Below, piece by piece: positions 1 through 9,311 of a stretch of 51,870 nt of DNA. The notes under the pieces were generated by a model, which saw only the letters and a program-made list of their open reading frames with translations, was not told where the DNA came from and made no database searches. The translations under genes were made by a program, and so were the position numbers. Position 1 is the first letter of the stretch; the number at the start of each line of letters is the position of its first letter. The stretch is from Candidatus Enterococcus murrayae (GTDB taxonomy: Bacteria; Bacillota; Bacilli; Lactobacillales; Enterococcaceae), in contig NZ_JAFLVR010000044.1 of NCBI RefSeq assembly GCF_017315985.1, positions 1 to 51,870 of the forward strand, written 5' to 3'.

Positions 1-20
1 TTTGTTTCAGCAACTTTTAC

Positions 21-49
21 ATCTTAACAGGTTGCCGAGTGAATGTCAA
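21..49 (-). promoter_or_regulatory. Sigma-A promoter for a gene beyond the left edge
   Basis: On the minus strand a perfect -35 box TTGACA (44-49) and a -10 box TAAGAT (21-26) are separated by exactly 17 bases. Transcription would leave the window to the left, so a gene divergent from croR is expected there. The block around the -35 box is shared with the guaB promoter at 5446-5474. What is seen: box match and spacing. Activity is inferred. Confidence 0.65.
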
Positions 50-388
50 TAACTTTTTTGAGATTTTCTTGTTATTGATTAACGCAACCTAGATAGAATA
101 ACTGAAAGTTAGTTTTCTGTCAATACTATCTCTTAATCATTCCAAAAGATTTCTCACCATTTCAGAACATAAGATAATATAGCAGTTTTATAAGGTTTGG
201 TCAACGAAAAAAAATCATTTGATTCACTTTTTTCTAAATCCGATGAATAGATATAAATAAAGTATTTTCGTTCGCTTTTTAACATTCAAAATGCTTGTTT
301 CTATTAGTATAAAAAATTAATTTTCGTTATTCTATTTTTGATTTTTCCTTAACTCATAGTGCTGTCTTTCGCCTTCCTTTGATTTCTC
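50..388. other. Non-coding AT-rich interval upstream of croR
   Basis: About 340 bases without a credible reading frame. Apart from the leftward promoter at its left edge and the croR promoter at its right edge I see only AT-rich sequence with short A and T runs, and no strong hairpin. It is the shared regulatory gap between two divergent genes. Confidence 0.5.
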
Positions 389-397
389 TGGTAAAAT
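389..397 (+). promoter_or_regulatory. Extended -10 promoter of croRS
   Basis: The sequence TGGTAAAAT fits an extended -10 element (TGn followed by TAAAAT) about 40 bases before the croR start. No good -35 box lies 17 bases upstream, as is usual for extended -10 promoters. Activity is inferred. Confidence 0.5.
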
Positions 398-436
398 AGT
401 AATGTATTTATTTTTATATGAACGGAGGAACAATAA

Positions 437-1126
437 ATGAAAGTACTAGTTGCGGATGACGATAAAGAGATTGTAGAACTCTTGAGTATTTATTTGCATA
501 ATGAGGGCTATGAAGTCGTAAAAGCATACGATGGTAAAGAAGCCTTGAGTAAACTTCGAACTACAAATAATATCGATTTACTACTATTAGATATTATGAT
601 GCCTGTTATGGATGGCATGCAAGTTGTAAAAGAATTACGAAAGGAATCACAGATTCCAATTATTATGCTAACAGCAAAAACTACTGATATGGATAAAATA
701 AAAGGATTAGTGGCGGGTGCAGATGATTATGTAACCAAACCATTCAATCCATTAGAAGTTATGGCAAGAGTTAAGTCCTTATTGCGCCGAACAAAGATGC
801 ATGTCGCTGAAGATCAGCCAGATATCCTTGAAATTCAATCATTGATCATTAACAAAGATTCTCATGAAGTAAAAACTGTGGATGGAAAGGAAATTCAATT
901 GACTGCCTTAGAATTTGGCATTTTATACTTATTAGCAAGTCATCCGAATCGTGTTTTCAGTGCGGATGAAATTTTTGAACGAGTGTGGAAACAAGAAAGT
1001 ATAGTCTCCGCAAAAACGGTCATGGTTCATGTCAGCCACTTACGTGATAAGATCGAAGAAGCCACTGATGGTGAAAAAGTGATTCAAACCGTGTGGGGTG
1101 TTGGTTATAAAATAGATGCAAAATAA
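437..1126 (+). CDS. croR: OmpR-family response regulator, CroR-like
   Basis: A 229-residue response regulator. The receiver domain fills residues 1-115 with an acidic pocket (ADDD), phospho-acceptor Asp52 in the LLLD-IMMPVMDG stretch, and the conserved Lys in TKPF. A winged-helix DNA-binding domain occupies about 130-228 (LTALEFGILYLLASHP, then VWGVGYK). GGAGG lies 9 bases before the ATG. It overlaps the kinase gene by 11 bases, so the two are one transcription and translation unit. In Enterococcus the pair next to serS and guaB is CroRS, which senses cell-wall stress and is needed for intrinsic cephalosporin resistance. The name rests on this context plus VanR-like similarity. Family membership is certain; orthology to croR is likely. 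Confidence 0.85.
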   Translation: MKVLVADDDKEIVELLSIYLHNEGYEVVKAYDGKEALSKLRTTNNIDLLLLDIMMPVMDGMQVVKELRKESQIPIIMLTAKTTDMDKIKGLVAGADDYVTKPFNPLEVMARVKSLLRRTKMHVAEDQPDILEIQSLIINKDSHEVKTVDGKEIQLTALEFGILYLLASHPNRVFSADEIFERVWKQESIVSAKTVMVHVSHLRDKIEEATDGEKVIQTVWGVGYKIDAK

Positions 1127-2297
1127 AGTAGAAAAGAAAAAACGTGTTAGTCTTACCTCAAAAGAAGTCAGTGAGCTAATAGCTGAAGGAATAGTTACAG
1201 TCATTTTGTTGCTTCTATTAAATGTGGCGATTATGGTACTTTTTACTCAGATGCTAAATAATTCGCCTGATTTAACCGATGCAATCTATCGTTCAAAAGA
1301 TATTTTTGCTAGTAACCTCGGTAGTGATATCTTTTGGAGTGGTCGTAACTTTGTTATTCCTTTTTTCATTATCATTGATGTACTTATTGTATTTTGGCGA
1401 CTAATCAGACGTTATCGACAGATGCAATTACGACATATTATTAATGAATTGCATTATATTGCAAACGGGAATTACGATTACCGAATTCCGTTTGAACTAC
1501 GTGGTGATCTCAGCAAGGTTGTCGATAGTATAAATGGCTTGGTAGATAGTACTGTTGCAGCTATAGAAGATGAACGAGAAATTGAAAAATCGAAGGATGA
1601 ATTGATTACAAATGTTAGTCACGACATTCGCACACCGCTGACCTCTATCATTGGTTATCTTGGGTTGATTGAAGATGGCCAATACCAAAGTAATGAGGAG
1701 ATTCTTAAATATACAAGTATTGCATACAAAAAAGCCAAACAAATGAAATCCCTTGTTGAAGATCTATTTGAATATTCCAAGGTCCGCCAACCTTCTGTTC
1801 CTATTAATAATGTTTCTTTTGATATGGTACAGCTATTAGAGCAATTGGCCGCTGACTTCGAATTGGAAGCCAAGAAGAAAAATGTTCAAATACAAATTGA
1901 AACGAAAGAAGCTCAATTGGTAATGGATGGTGATACGGAAAAACTTGTTCGTGTCTTCAATAATCTAATTACAAATGCGCTAAAATACGGAACAAAAGCT
2001 AATAAAATTGCTATTGTGATCGAAAAAGCAAAAAATGAAGCAGTTGTCACTGTTAAAAATAATGGGTCACCAATTCCTAGAGAGGCTCTAGATCAATTAT
2101 TCGATCGCTTTTATCGTGTTGATGGATCCCGTTCACAGGAAATCAGTGGAACTGGATTAGGTTTGGCTATTGCCCAAAATATAGTTAATCTTCATGGTGG
2201 ATATATTTACGCTCAATCAAATGATGACTGGACTTCTTTTATTATTCACTTACCACTTTATAAAAATCAAATGAAGCCCACCCCAGATAATCATTGA
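1116..2297 (+). CDS. croS: Membrane sensor histidine kinase, CroS-like
   Basis: A 393-residue sensor kinase. Two membrane segments (about 22-45 and 78-97) enclose a short extracellular loop of roughly 30 residues, too small for a ligand-binding domain. It therefore probably senses in or at the membrane, like other intramembrane-type cell-envelope kinases. A HAMP-like linker follows. The H-box SHDIRTPLTSIIGY places the phosphorylated His at 169. N-box (NNLITNALKYG), G1 (NNGSPI) and G2 (GTGLGLAIA) form the ATP-binding lid. It starts inside the last codons of croR, which indicates translational coupling. VanS/CroS-like; CroS is the favoured identity because serS and guaB are adjacent. Confidence 0.83.
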   Translation: MQNKVEKKKRVSLTSKEVSELIAEGIVTVILLLLLNVAIMVLFTQMLNNSPDLTDAIYRSKDIFASNLGSDIFWSGRNFVIPFFIIIDVLIVFWRLIRRYRQMQLRHIINELHYIANGNYDYRIPFELRGDLSKVVDSINGLVDSTVAAIEDEREIEKSKDELITNVSHDIRTPLTSIIGYLGLIEDGQYQSNEEILKYTSIAYKKAKQMKSLVEDLFEYSKVRQPSVPINNVSFDMVQLLEQLAADFELEAKKKNVQIQIETKEAQLVMDGDTEKLVRVFNNLITNALKYGTKANKIAIVIEKAKNEAVVTVKNNGSPIPREALDQLFDRFYRVDGSRSQEISGTGLGLAIAQNIVNLHGGYIYAQSNDDWTSFIIHLPLYKNQMKPTPDNH

Positions 2298-2307
2298 CTT
2301 TAAAATT

Positions 2308-2336
2308 TTGATTGCTTATACTAATCTCAATAAGAT
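2308..2336 (+). promoter_or_regulatory. Promoter of the serS T-box leader
   Basis: TTGATT (2308-2313) and TAAGAT (2331-2336) are separated by 17 bases, just after the croS stop and just before the T-box leader. serS therefore appears to be transcribed independently of croRS. Confidence 0.6.
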
Positions 2337-2342
2337 ATGCAG

Positions 2343-2560
2343 GAAACCAAGTACGTAAGTTTGTTTTTTTAGAGAGTTGATGGCTGGTGAAAATCAACAA
2401 AACTACTTAGGGAAATCCAGTTTCATATTCTGCGTTTTTTGAAAAAAAAACCGGGTGACGCCGATAAGTGTCGATCAAGTGCAGCTTATGCTGAATTTGG
2501 GTGGTACCGCGAAATTCAACACCGTTTCGTCCCTGTTTTAGGGATGAAACGGTGTTTTTT
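2343..2560 (+). promoter_or_regulatory. T-box riboswitch leader of serS
   Basis: The T-box core TGGGTGGTACCGCG is at 2498-2511. It is followed by a strong intrinsic terminator hairpin (arms about 2519-2528 and 2545-2554, then a T run), 20 bases before the serS Shine-Dalgarno. The upstream part has the usual stem I feel (GAGAGTTGATGGCTGGTG near 2373-2390). In this family uncharged tRNA pairs with the specifier codon and with the T-box bulge, which lets the antiterminator form. Serine specificity is inferred from the downstream gene. I could not assign the specifier codon with certainty. Confidence 0.92.
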
Positions 2561-2580
2561 ATTTTAAAGGAGGAAAAACA

Positions 2581-3861
2581 ATGCTAGATGTTAAAATGAT
2601 TCGCAATAACTTTCCGGAAGTAAACGAAAAATTAGCGACTCGAGGTGTAAAAAAAGATGTATTGGAGCATTTCTTAGATTTAGATGAACAACGCCGGCAA
2701 TTACTGGTAAAAACAGAAGAATTAAAAAAATATCGTAATGACGTTTCAAGTGAAATTGCAAAACTGAAGCGTGAAAAAATTGATGCATCAAAAAAAATTG
2801 AGGAAATGAAAACGGTAGGTGTAAAAATTAAAGACTTTGATGCTCAAGTATCAGAGATTGATACACAATTAACTGAGATCGCAACAACTCTACCAAACTT
2901 GCCTCATGATTCTGTACCAATCGGCGAAGATGAAGATGATAATGTAGAGGTTCACCGTTGGAGCTCTCCTCGGGAGTTCTCTTTTGAACCAAAACCACAT
3001 TGGGAAGTCGCAGAAAACTTGGATATCTTAGATTTTGAGCGTGGTGCAAAAGTATCAGGTAGCCGTTTTGTTTATTACAAGGGTTTAGGCGCACGATTGG
3101 AACGTGCGGTTTACAACTTTATGTTAGACGAACATGTTTATGAACAAGGCTACACAGAGATGATTACACCCTATTTAGTAAATAGCAAATCAATGTTTGG
3201 TACAGGACAATTTCCAAAATTTAAAGAGGATGTCTTTCAAATTGAAGATCGTGACTTAACGTTGATACCAACTGCAGAAGTACCTCTAACAAACTATTAT
3301 GCTGATGAAATTTTAGATGGTGAAGATTTACCGATCTACTTCACAGCTTTATCTCCTTCTTTTCGTTCTGAAGCAGGTAGCGCTGGACGTGATACACGTG
3401 GATTAATTCGTTTACACCAATTCCACAAAGTAGAAATGGTGAAGTTCAGTGATAAAGAATCTTCTTATGATGAATTAGAAAAAATGACTCAAAATGCTGA
3501 GATTCTCTTACAAAAATTAAACTTGCCATATCGTGTCATCACCTTATGCACAGGAGATATGGGCTTCTCAGCGGCTAAAACTTACGATTTGGAGGTTTGG
3601 GTACCCGCCCAAAATACTTACCGTGAAATTAGTTCTTGTTCAAATTGCGAAGATTTTCAAGCACGTCGAGCAATGATACGTTATCGCAACCACGAGGGCA
3701 AAGTCCAGTATGCTCATACCTTAAATGGTTCTGGGCTAGCCGTTGGTCGAACTGTAACGGCTATCCTAGAAAATTATCAAAACGAAGACGGTTCAGTTAC
3801 AATTCCAGAAGTCTTAGTCCCTTATATGGGGAACATCAAAGTCATCAAGAAAGAGAAGTAA
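2581..3861 (+). CDS. serS: Seryl-tRNA synthetase
   Basis: A 426-residue class II aminoacyl-tRNA synthetase that charges tRNA-Ser. It has the N-terminal long antiparallel coiled coil (about 30-105, rich in K/E/R) that grips the tRNA variable arm. Class II motif 2 ([21 protein letters not shown]) and motif 3 ([20 protein letters not shown]) follow. Length is typical. AAAGGAGGA precedes the ATG. It is controlled by the T-box just upstream and ends at a perfect-palindrome terminator shared with convergent guaB. Confidence 0.97.
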   Translation: MLDVKMIRNNFPEVNEKLATRGVKKDVLEHFLDLDEQRRQLLVKTEELKKYRNDVSSEIAKLKREKIDASKKIEEMKTVGVKIKDFDAQVSEIDTQLTEIATTLPNLPHDSVPIGEDEDDNVEVHRWSSPREFSFEPKPHWEVAENLDILDFERGAKVSGSRFVYYKGLGARLERAVYNFMLDEHVYEQGYTEMITPYLVNSKSMFGTGQFPKFKEDVFQIEDRDLTLIPTAEVPLTNYYADEILDGEDLPIYFTALSPSFRSEAGSAGRDTRGLIRLHQFHKVEMVKFSDKESSYDELEKMTQNAEILLQKLNLPYRVITLCTGDMGFSAAKTYDLEVWVPAQNTYREISSCSNCEDFQARRAMIRYRNHEGKVQYAHTLNGSGLAVGRTVTAILENYQNEDGSVTIPEVLVPYMGNIKVIKKEK

Positions 3862-3867
3862 TTTATA

Positions 3868-3903
3868 AAAATAGCACTTTCGCATATGCGAAAGTGCTAT
3901 TTT
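3868..3903. terminator. Bidirectional terminator, serS/guaB
   Basis: A perfect 36-base palindrome, centred at 3885/3886, with A and T runs at its ends lies between convergent serS and guaB. It can terminate both transcripts. Confidence 0.9.
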
Positions 3904-3923
3904 GATGAGAAACAATTTCTTTT

Positions 3924-5414
<1,491 letters not shown>

Positions 5415-5445
5415 TTACCACTCCCCAGAATTATTTTTAATAAAA

Positions 5446-5474
5446 AAACTAACAGAATGAGCGAGTGAAGTCAA
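5446..5474 (-). promoter_or_regulatory. guaB promoter
   Basis: On the minus strand TTGACT (5469-5474) and TAGTTT (5446-5451) are spaced by 17 bases. The -35 is good and the -10 weak. The block AGTTATTGAC followed by TTCACTCG is nearly identical to the promoter at 21-49, which suggests a shared regulator or common descent. Confidence 0.55.
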
Positions 5475-5503
5475 TAACTTGTGTCGAAATCCTCATCTAA
5501 CCT

Positions 5504-5986
5504 TTATTTTTCTACAAAATCAAACCACTCTTCTATTCGATCCTTTGTTACTTCGATATCTTTTCCAATAATTTGATAAGTGGCTTGATTGGTTTCTATA
5601 TCCCTAACCAAATAGAACCCTTCCTTATTTGAAAAATCATCTAGATGAATCACAGTATAACGATCTCCAATTTTTTGGATACCTTTGAGCACGTCTTTCA
5701 GTAACATTTTGGCCTGATGAATATTTTCTTGCCGCTCTTGCGCCTTTTCGACGGCTGCAGTAAGTGTATATCCTTCATCTAAATAATGTTTAATAATTTC
5801 CACTTTGATTACCATAGGAAGCCTAAATTTCCTATTTCCACTTTTCTCCCCCGTTGATTCAATATATTTTCTTTGTTCCCAATAACGAATTTGACGAGGC
5901 GAAACATTTGTCATTTTACTTAATTCACTGATTCCTATTAATAAGTCATCACTTTCAAGGAGCTGTTTAACTGTATTATTCTTCAC
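5504..5986 (-). CDS. MerR-family transcriptional regulator
   Basis: A 160-residue protein with an N-terminal MerR winged helix: ISELSKMTNVSPRQIRYWEQRKYI at about 18-41, then GNRKFRLP and a helical linker (EGYTLTAAVEKAQ). The C-terminal part (about 95-160) is short and acidic, with no cysteine-rich metal site, so metal sensing is unlikely. It is divergent from an MFS efflux-type transporter, and the -35 boxes of the two promoters form an inverted repeat. Control of that transporter is the natural inference; the inducer is unknown. Confidence 0.85.
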   Translation of the reverse strand: MKNNTVKQLLESDDLLIGISELSKMTNVSPRQIRYWEQRKYIESTGEKSGNRKFRLPMVIKVEIIKHYLDEGYTLTAAVEKAQERQENIHQAKMLLKDVLKGIQKIGDRYTVIHLDDFSNKEGFYLVRDIETNQATYQIIGKDIEVTKDRIEEWFDFVEK

Positions 5987-6011
5987 TACGCATCCCTCAC
6001 TTTACATCCCG

Positions 6012-6073
6012 ATTATACTTCCTCTAACATTCGTGTCAAGTAAGTTGACAAAAATAAACGATAGCAGTAAAGT
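6012..6073. promoter_or_regulatory. Back-to-back divergent promoters of MerR gene and MFS operon
   Basis: The minus-strand promoter for the MerR gene is TTGACA (6034-6039) and TATAAT (6012-6017) with 16-base spacing. The plus-strand promoter for the transporter is TTGACA (6045-6050) and TAAAGT (6068-6073) with 17-base spacing. The two -35 boxes make an inverted repeat, TGTCAA-GTAAG-TTGACA, so one bound protein could cover both. Confidence 0.72.
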
Positions 6074-6132
6074 AACAAACGAATATTTATTATTTCTGAA
6101 AATTTTCAAAAAAAGAAAGAAGGCGTTAGATC

Positions 6133-7599
6133 GTGGGTAATAATCAAACGATCGATATTTATGGGAAACCCTACAACCGCACCTTACTAGTCGTAGTACT
6201 ATTAATTGGTACATTTTGTACGGTGTTAAACCAAACATTGTTAACAACAGCTTTTCCAACACTGATGAAAGCTTTCGATATCTCTGCTTCTAGTGTTCAA
6301 TGGCTAACTACGGGCTTCTTGCTAGTTAATGGGATTATGATTCCAATCAGTGCATGGCTTATTAATAAATTTAGTTCGAAAAAATTGTATTTAGCTGCAA
6401 TGACCATTTTTTTAATTGGCACAGTTACTTGTTTCATGGCACCAAATTTTTCTATTCTATTGATTGGGCGACTTATACAAGCTGCAGGGGTGGGAATTTC
6501 AATGCCATTACTGCAAAATATTATGTTGTCAATATTTCCCCCTGAAAAACGTGGTTCAGCTATGGGAATGGCTGGTATCGTGATTGGGCTTGCTCCCGCT
6601 TTAGGACCTACCCTTTCTGGTTGGATCATTGACCACTACACTTGGCGTGATCTTTTCGGTATGGTAATTCCTATTGTTATTTTAGTACTAGTACTAGCTA
6701 CCTTTTTAATGAAAAGTGTTATTCGATTATCTAATCCAAATATTGATATATTATCGGCCTTACTGTCGACGATTGGGTTCGGAAGTTTGCTATATGGTTT
6801 TTCTTCTGTTGGTAATAACGGCTGGAGCAATGCAAAAGTTATTGTTTTTTTAATCGCAGGAATAGTAGTCATCAGTTTATTTGTATGGCGACAACTACGA
6901 CTAGAACAGCCTTTTTTAGAACTACGTGTATTTAAGTCCTCAACCTTTACAATTGCAGCTATTTTAAGTGGTGTGGTTAATATGGCAATGGTTGGCGCAG
7001 AAATGGTTCTTCCTTTATATATTCAAAATATCCGTGGAGAGTCAGCTTTTCACTCTGGTTTAATGTTGTTGCCTGGAGCTTTGATTATGGGATTAATGAT
7101 GCCTATTACTGGGGCAATCTTTGACAAACATGGGGCAAAACGTTTAGCAATCAGTGGGATGCTAATTCTAACGGCTGCTACTTTACCATTTGCATTTTTG
7201 ACCTCCGAAACCCCCATTGCTATGATTGTAATTTTATATGCAATCAGAATGTTCGGTATCTCTATGGTCATGATGCCAGTCACTACTTCTGGGATGAACG
7301 CTTTACCTATGAACTTAATCAGTCATGGAACAGCCGTAAACAATACTTTCCGTCAAGTAGCAAGCTCAATCGGAACAGCTATATTGATTAGTGTATTGAC
7401 CAATGTTACAAAAGATAATTTACCAGCAGCCCACCTATTAAAAACGTTACCGTTATTTTACAAAAATCAAGCAATCAGTGCTACTCTCTCTGGTTATCAT
7501 GCGGCTTTTTATGTTGCTGTAATATTTAGTGTTGTCGGTTTTATCATTACCTTCTTCTTAAAGAACAATAAAAAGGTTGAAGGAGGTATGACAAAATGA
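6133..7599 (+). CDS. MFS transporter, DHA2 (14-TM drug:H+ antiporter) type
   Basis: A 488-residue integral membrane protein with a GTG start preceded by AGAAGGCG. About 14 hydrophobic segments are visible. The motif LNQTLLTTAFPTL in TM1 and GIVIGLAPALGPTLSGWII (motif C of drug antiporters) in TM5 place it in the DHA2/EmrB-LmrB group. It overlaps the downstream DUF4811 gene by 4 bases and is divergent from a MerR regulator. Export of a toxic compound is likely; the substrate cannot be read from sequence. Confidence 0.88.
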   Translation: MGNNQTIDIYGKPYNRTLLVVVLLIGTFCTVLNQTLLTTAFPTLMKAFDISASSVQWLTTGFLLVNGIMIPISAWLINKFSSKKLYLAAMTIFLIGTVTCFMAPNFSILLIGRLIQAAGVGISMPLLQNIMLSIFPPEKRGSAMGMAGIVIGLAPALGPTLSGWIIDHYTWRDLFGMVIPIVILVLVLATFLMKSVIRLSNPNIDILSALLSTIGFGSLLYGFSSVGNNGWSNAKVIVFLIAGIVVISLFVWRQLRLEQPFLELRVFKSSTFTIAAILSGVVNMAMVGAEMVLPLYIQNIRGESAFHSGLMLLPGALIMGLMMPITGAIFDKHGAKRLAISGMLILTAATLPFAFLTSETPIAMIVILYAIRMFGISMVMMPVTTSGMNALPMNLISHGTAVNNTFRQVASSIGTAILISVLTNVTKDNLPAAHLLKTLPLFYKNQAISATLSGYHAAFYVAVIFSVVGFIITFFLKNNKKVEGGMTK

Positions 7600-8303
7600 T
7601 TTTTGCTATAACAATTATCAGTGTATTGGCTTTTGCTTTAACAAATATTTTTGCCAAAAAGACCTGGCAAAAATTACTTTCAATGATCTTCGCAATAATT
7701 TTCCTGATCAGTTTAATCTTTATTACAGCAAATGATCGCTATCACTATGCTATGAAGAAAACTACTGAAACAACTACTCAGACTTTGATATCTGCTACTA
7801 ATAATAAAGACATAAACCTGTTGCTGTATCAACCACTTGGTAATGGAACAGAGAAAATCTATTTATATAAAACCAATGAATCTCAAAAGAAACCGAGAAC
7901 AACTGGAATAAATCATGTAGAAAATACCTTAAAAAAGAATCAATCACAGACACAATTACGAACAGATAAAACATATTGGGTTTACAAAAATGATACCGCA
8001 AGATTCTGGTTTGGACTTTCAAGTAAAAATCATCAACTAATCAAAGAAAAAAATACGTTCAATGTTTCAAAAGATTGGTTAATACTAAGTACTGATCAAG
8101 CGAAAAATTTAACAAAATTAATAGCTGAAAATGAATCCTCAATGCAAAAAGAATCTAAAAGCTTTATCCAAGAAAAAGTTAAAAATGCTATGATTCAAGA
8201 TCCTACAATGGATCAAGTAGCACAGAAAAAAATAGTGCAAGAAGCTATGAAAGAATATCACCGACAAGTAATCGCAAAATTAATTACTAAAGTAACTAAT
8301 TAA
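7596..8303 (+). CDS. DUF4811-type membrane-anchored protein, partner of the MFS transporter
   Basis: A 235-residue protein with two N-terminal membrane segments (about 2-18 and 24-44), then a hydrophilic, lysine- and glutamine-rich domain with a helical tail. Its ATG overlaps the transporter stop (ATGA), so it is translationally coupled. In lactic acid bacteria DUF4811 proteins sit next to LmrB-type MFS pumps. I recognise the type from its arrangement and overall composition, not from a search. Its role is not known; an accessory subunit is inferred. The gene is clearly more AT-rich than the housekeeping genes. Confidence 0.7.
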   Translation: MIFAITIISVLAFALTNIFAKKTWQKLLSMIFAIIFLISLIFITANDRYHYAMKKTTETTTQTLISATNNKDINLLLYQPLGNGTEKIYLYKTNESQKKPRTTGINHVENTLKKNQSQTQLRTDKTYWVYKNDTARFWFGLSSKNHQLIKEKNTFNVSKDWLILSTDQAKNLTKLIAENESSMQKESKSFIQEKVKNAMIQDPTMDQVAQKKIVQEAMKEYHRQVIAKLITKVTN

Positions 8304-8319
8304 GAGGTATCAATAAAAC

Positions 8320-8366
8320 AATAATAGACATCAAATTCTTTATAAATGAATTTGATGTCTATTATT
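8320..8366 (+). terminator. Terminator of the MFS-DUF4811 operon
   Basis: A perfect 19-base inverted repeat with a 9-base loop, 16 bases after the DUF4811 stop. The stem is AT-rich and ends in a short T run. Confidence 0.8.
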
Positions 8367-8592
8367 TTCCTAAAGATTAAAAGAGTTGAATCATTCAACT
8401 CTCTTAATCACTGAGAGCCCAAAGTATTACTCTCTAATCGTTTATACAACTTTCTAAATGGTTCAAAAAAAGATGAGATGTGCCCATGTAGAAAAAATAG
8501 ATAAAAGTACCTAGAATTTGTACTGCCTACAAAAAAATGGATTTTCTGACTGTCTTTATCCTATAGGGTGATTTTTAGATCACCGCTTCTTT
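8367..8592. other. Intergenic interval with a second hairpin
   Basis: No credible gene. A second imperfect inverted repeat (8375-8409, arms GATTAAAAGAGTTGAA and TTCAACTCTCTTAATC with one mismatch) follows the operon terminator. A shorter stem, GGTGAT/ATCACC (8567-8584), lies just past the stop of the leftward DUF1129 gene but lacks a T run on that strand. The rest is AT-rich and featureless. Confidence 0.5.
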
Positions 8593-9297
8593 TTATCTAC
8601 GTGGAGCAGTGGCTAGACTACTGATGATCCCGAAACGTTTTTTCAAGTAATAGCGTAACGCCAGAGCAAGAGCCGATAAAACAACCATTATCATAGGTTC
8701 AAGAACAGGATTAAGAGCTGGTGGAAGCAACGCTGCACCATTGAAAACTAAGAACCACACAATAGTAACCGAGGCTAGCATAAGAACTGTTTTCCACGTT
8801 TTTGGCTTTTTCGACTTATCTGCCCCAGGTTGCTCAAACTGGTAAACAAATAAATACATCATATAAAATACTAATCCACCAACAGCAGAAGCCACAATTA
8901 GTGTTGTTAAACCATAAGTAACTGTTTGTGTTCCACGTGAAACAAACAATCCCATGATTCCGGCAACAATACCTAATAGACCAAATAACAATAAGAAATT
9001 ATCTAACCACATCAAGGAAGCTGTAGTTGATTTTTTCTGCTCAACCGGTTTATTGACAATCGCATCCAATCGTTCTGAAACAGTTCCAAATAATTGTCGC
9101 GCTGTTTTTCCGGATTTTTGTTCTTCGACTAAAGTTGGCAACATCTCATTCAAGGCTGCGATAGTTTGTTCATCCGTCAAGTTCGCTGCTTTTAAAGCTT
9201 TTTTTAGATCAAAAATGTATTGCTCGTTACGCTTAGTCAGCTTCTCTTCAAGTTGAACATTTTCTGCTTGCAACGTTTGTAACTTTTCTGGTTCCAT
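8593..9297 (-). CDS. DUF1129 family membrane protein
   Basis: A 234-residue protein. An N-terminal coiled-coil-prone region (about 1-85, with ENVQLEEKLTKRNEQY) is followed by four or so hydrophobic segments (about 98-118, 127-153, 170-187, 200-217). This is the arrangement of DUF1129 proteins, found next to ychF in Lactobacillales. It lies 14 bases downstream of ychF and is probably cotranscribed. Function unknown. The gene contains an exact parS site at 8929-8944. Confidence 0.78.
   Translation of the reverse strand: MEPEKLQTLQAENVQLEEKLTKRNEQYIFDLKKALKAANLTDEQTIAALNEMLPTLVEEQKSGKTARQLFGTVSERLDAIVNKPVEQKKSTTASLMWLDNFLLLFGLLGIVAGIMGLFVSRGTQTVTYGLTTLIVASAVGGLVFYMMYLFVYQFEQPGADKSKKPKTWKTVLMLASVTIVWFLVFNGAALLPPALNPVLEPMIMVVLSALALALRYYLKKRFGIISSLATAPRR
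8929..8944. promoter_or_regulatory. parS site 1 (ParB binding)
   Basis: TGTTCCACGTGAAACA matches the firmicute parS consensus TGTTNCACGTGAAACA at every fixed position. It lies inside the DUF1129 coding sequence, about 15 kb left of oriC and 1.7 kb from the parB gene. Confidence 0.93.
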
Positions 9298-9311
9298 TGT
9301 TTCTTTCCTCC

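Noticed and set aside
437-2297. Acquired glycopeptide-resistance vanRS
   Set aside because: The pair is VanRS-like, but no vanH, ligase or vanX-type gene follows, and the serS/guaB context fits core croRS.
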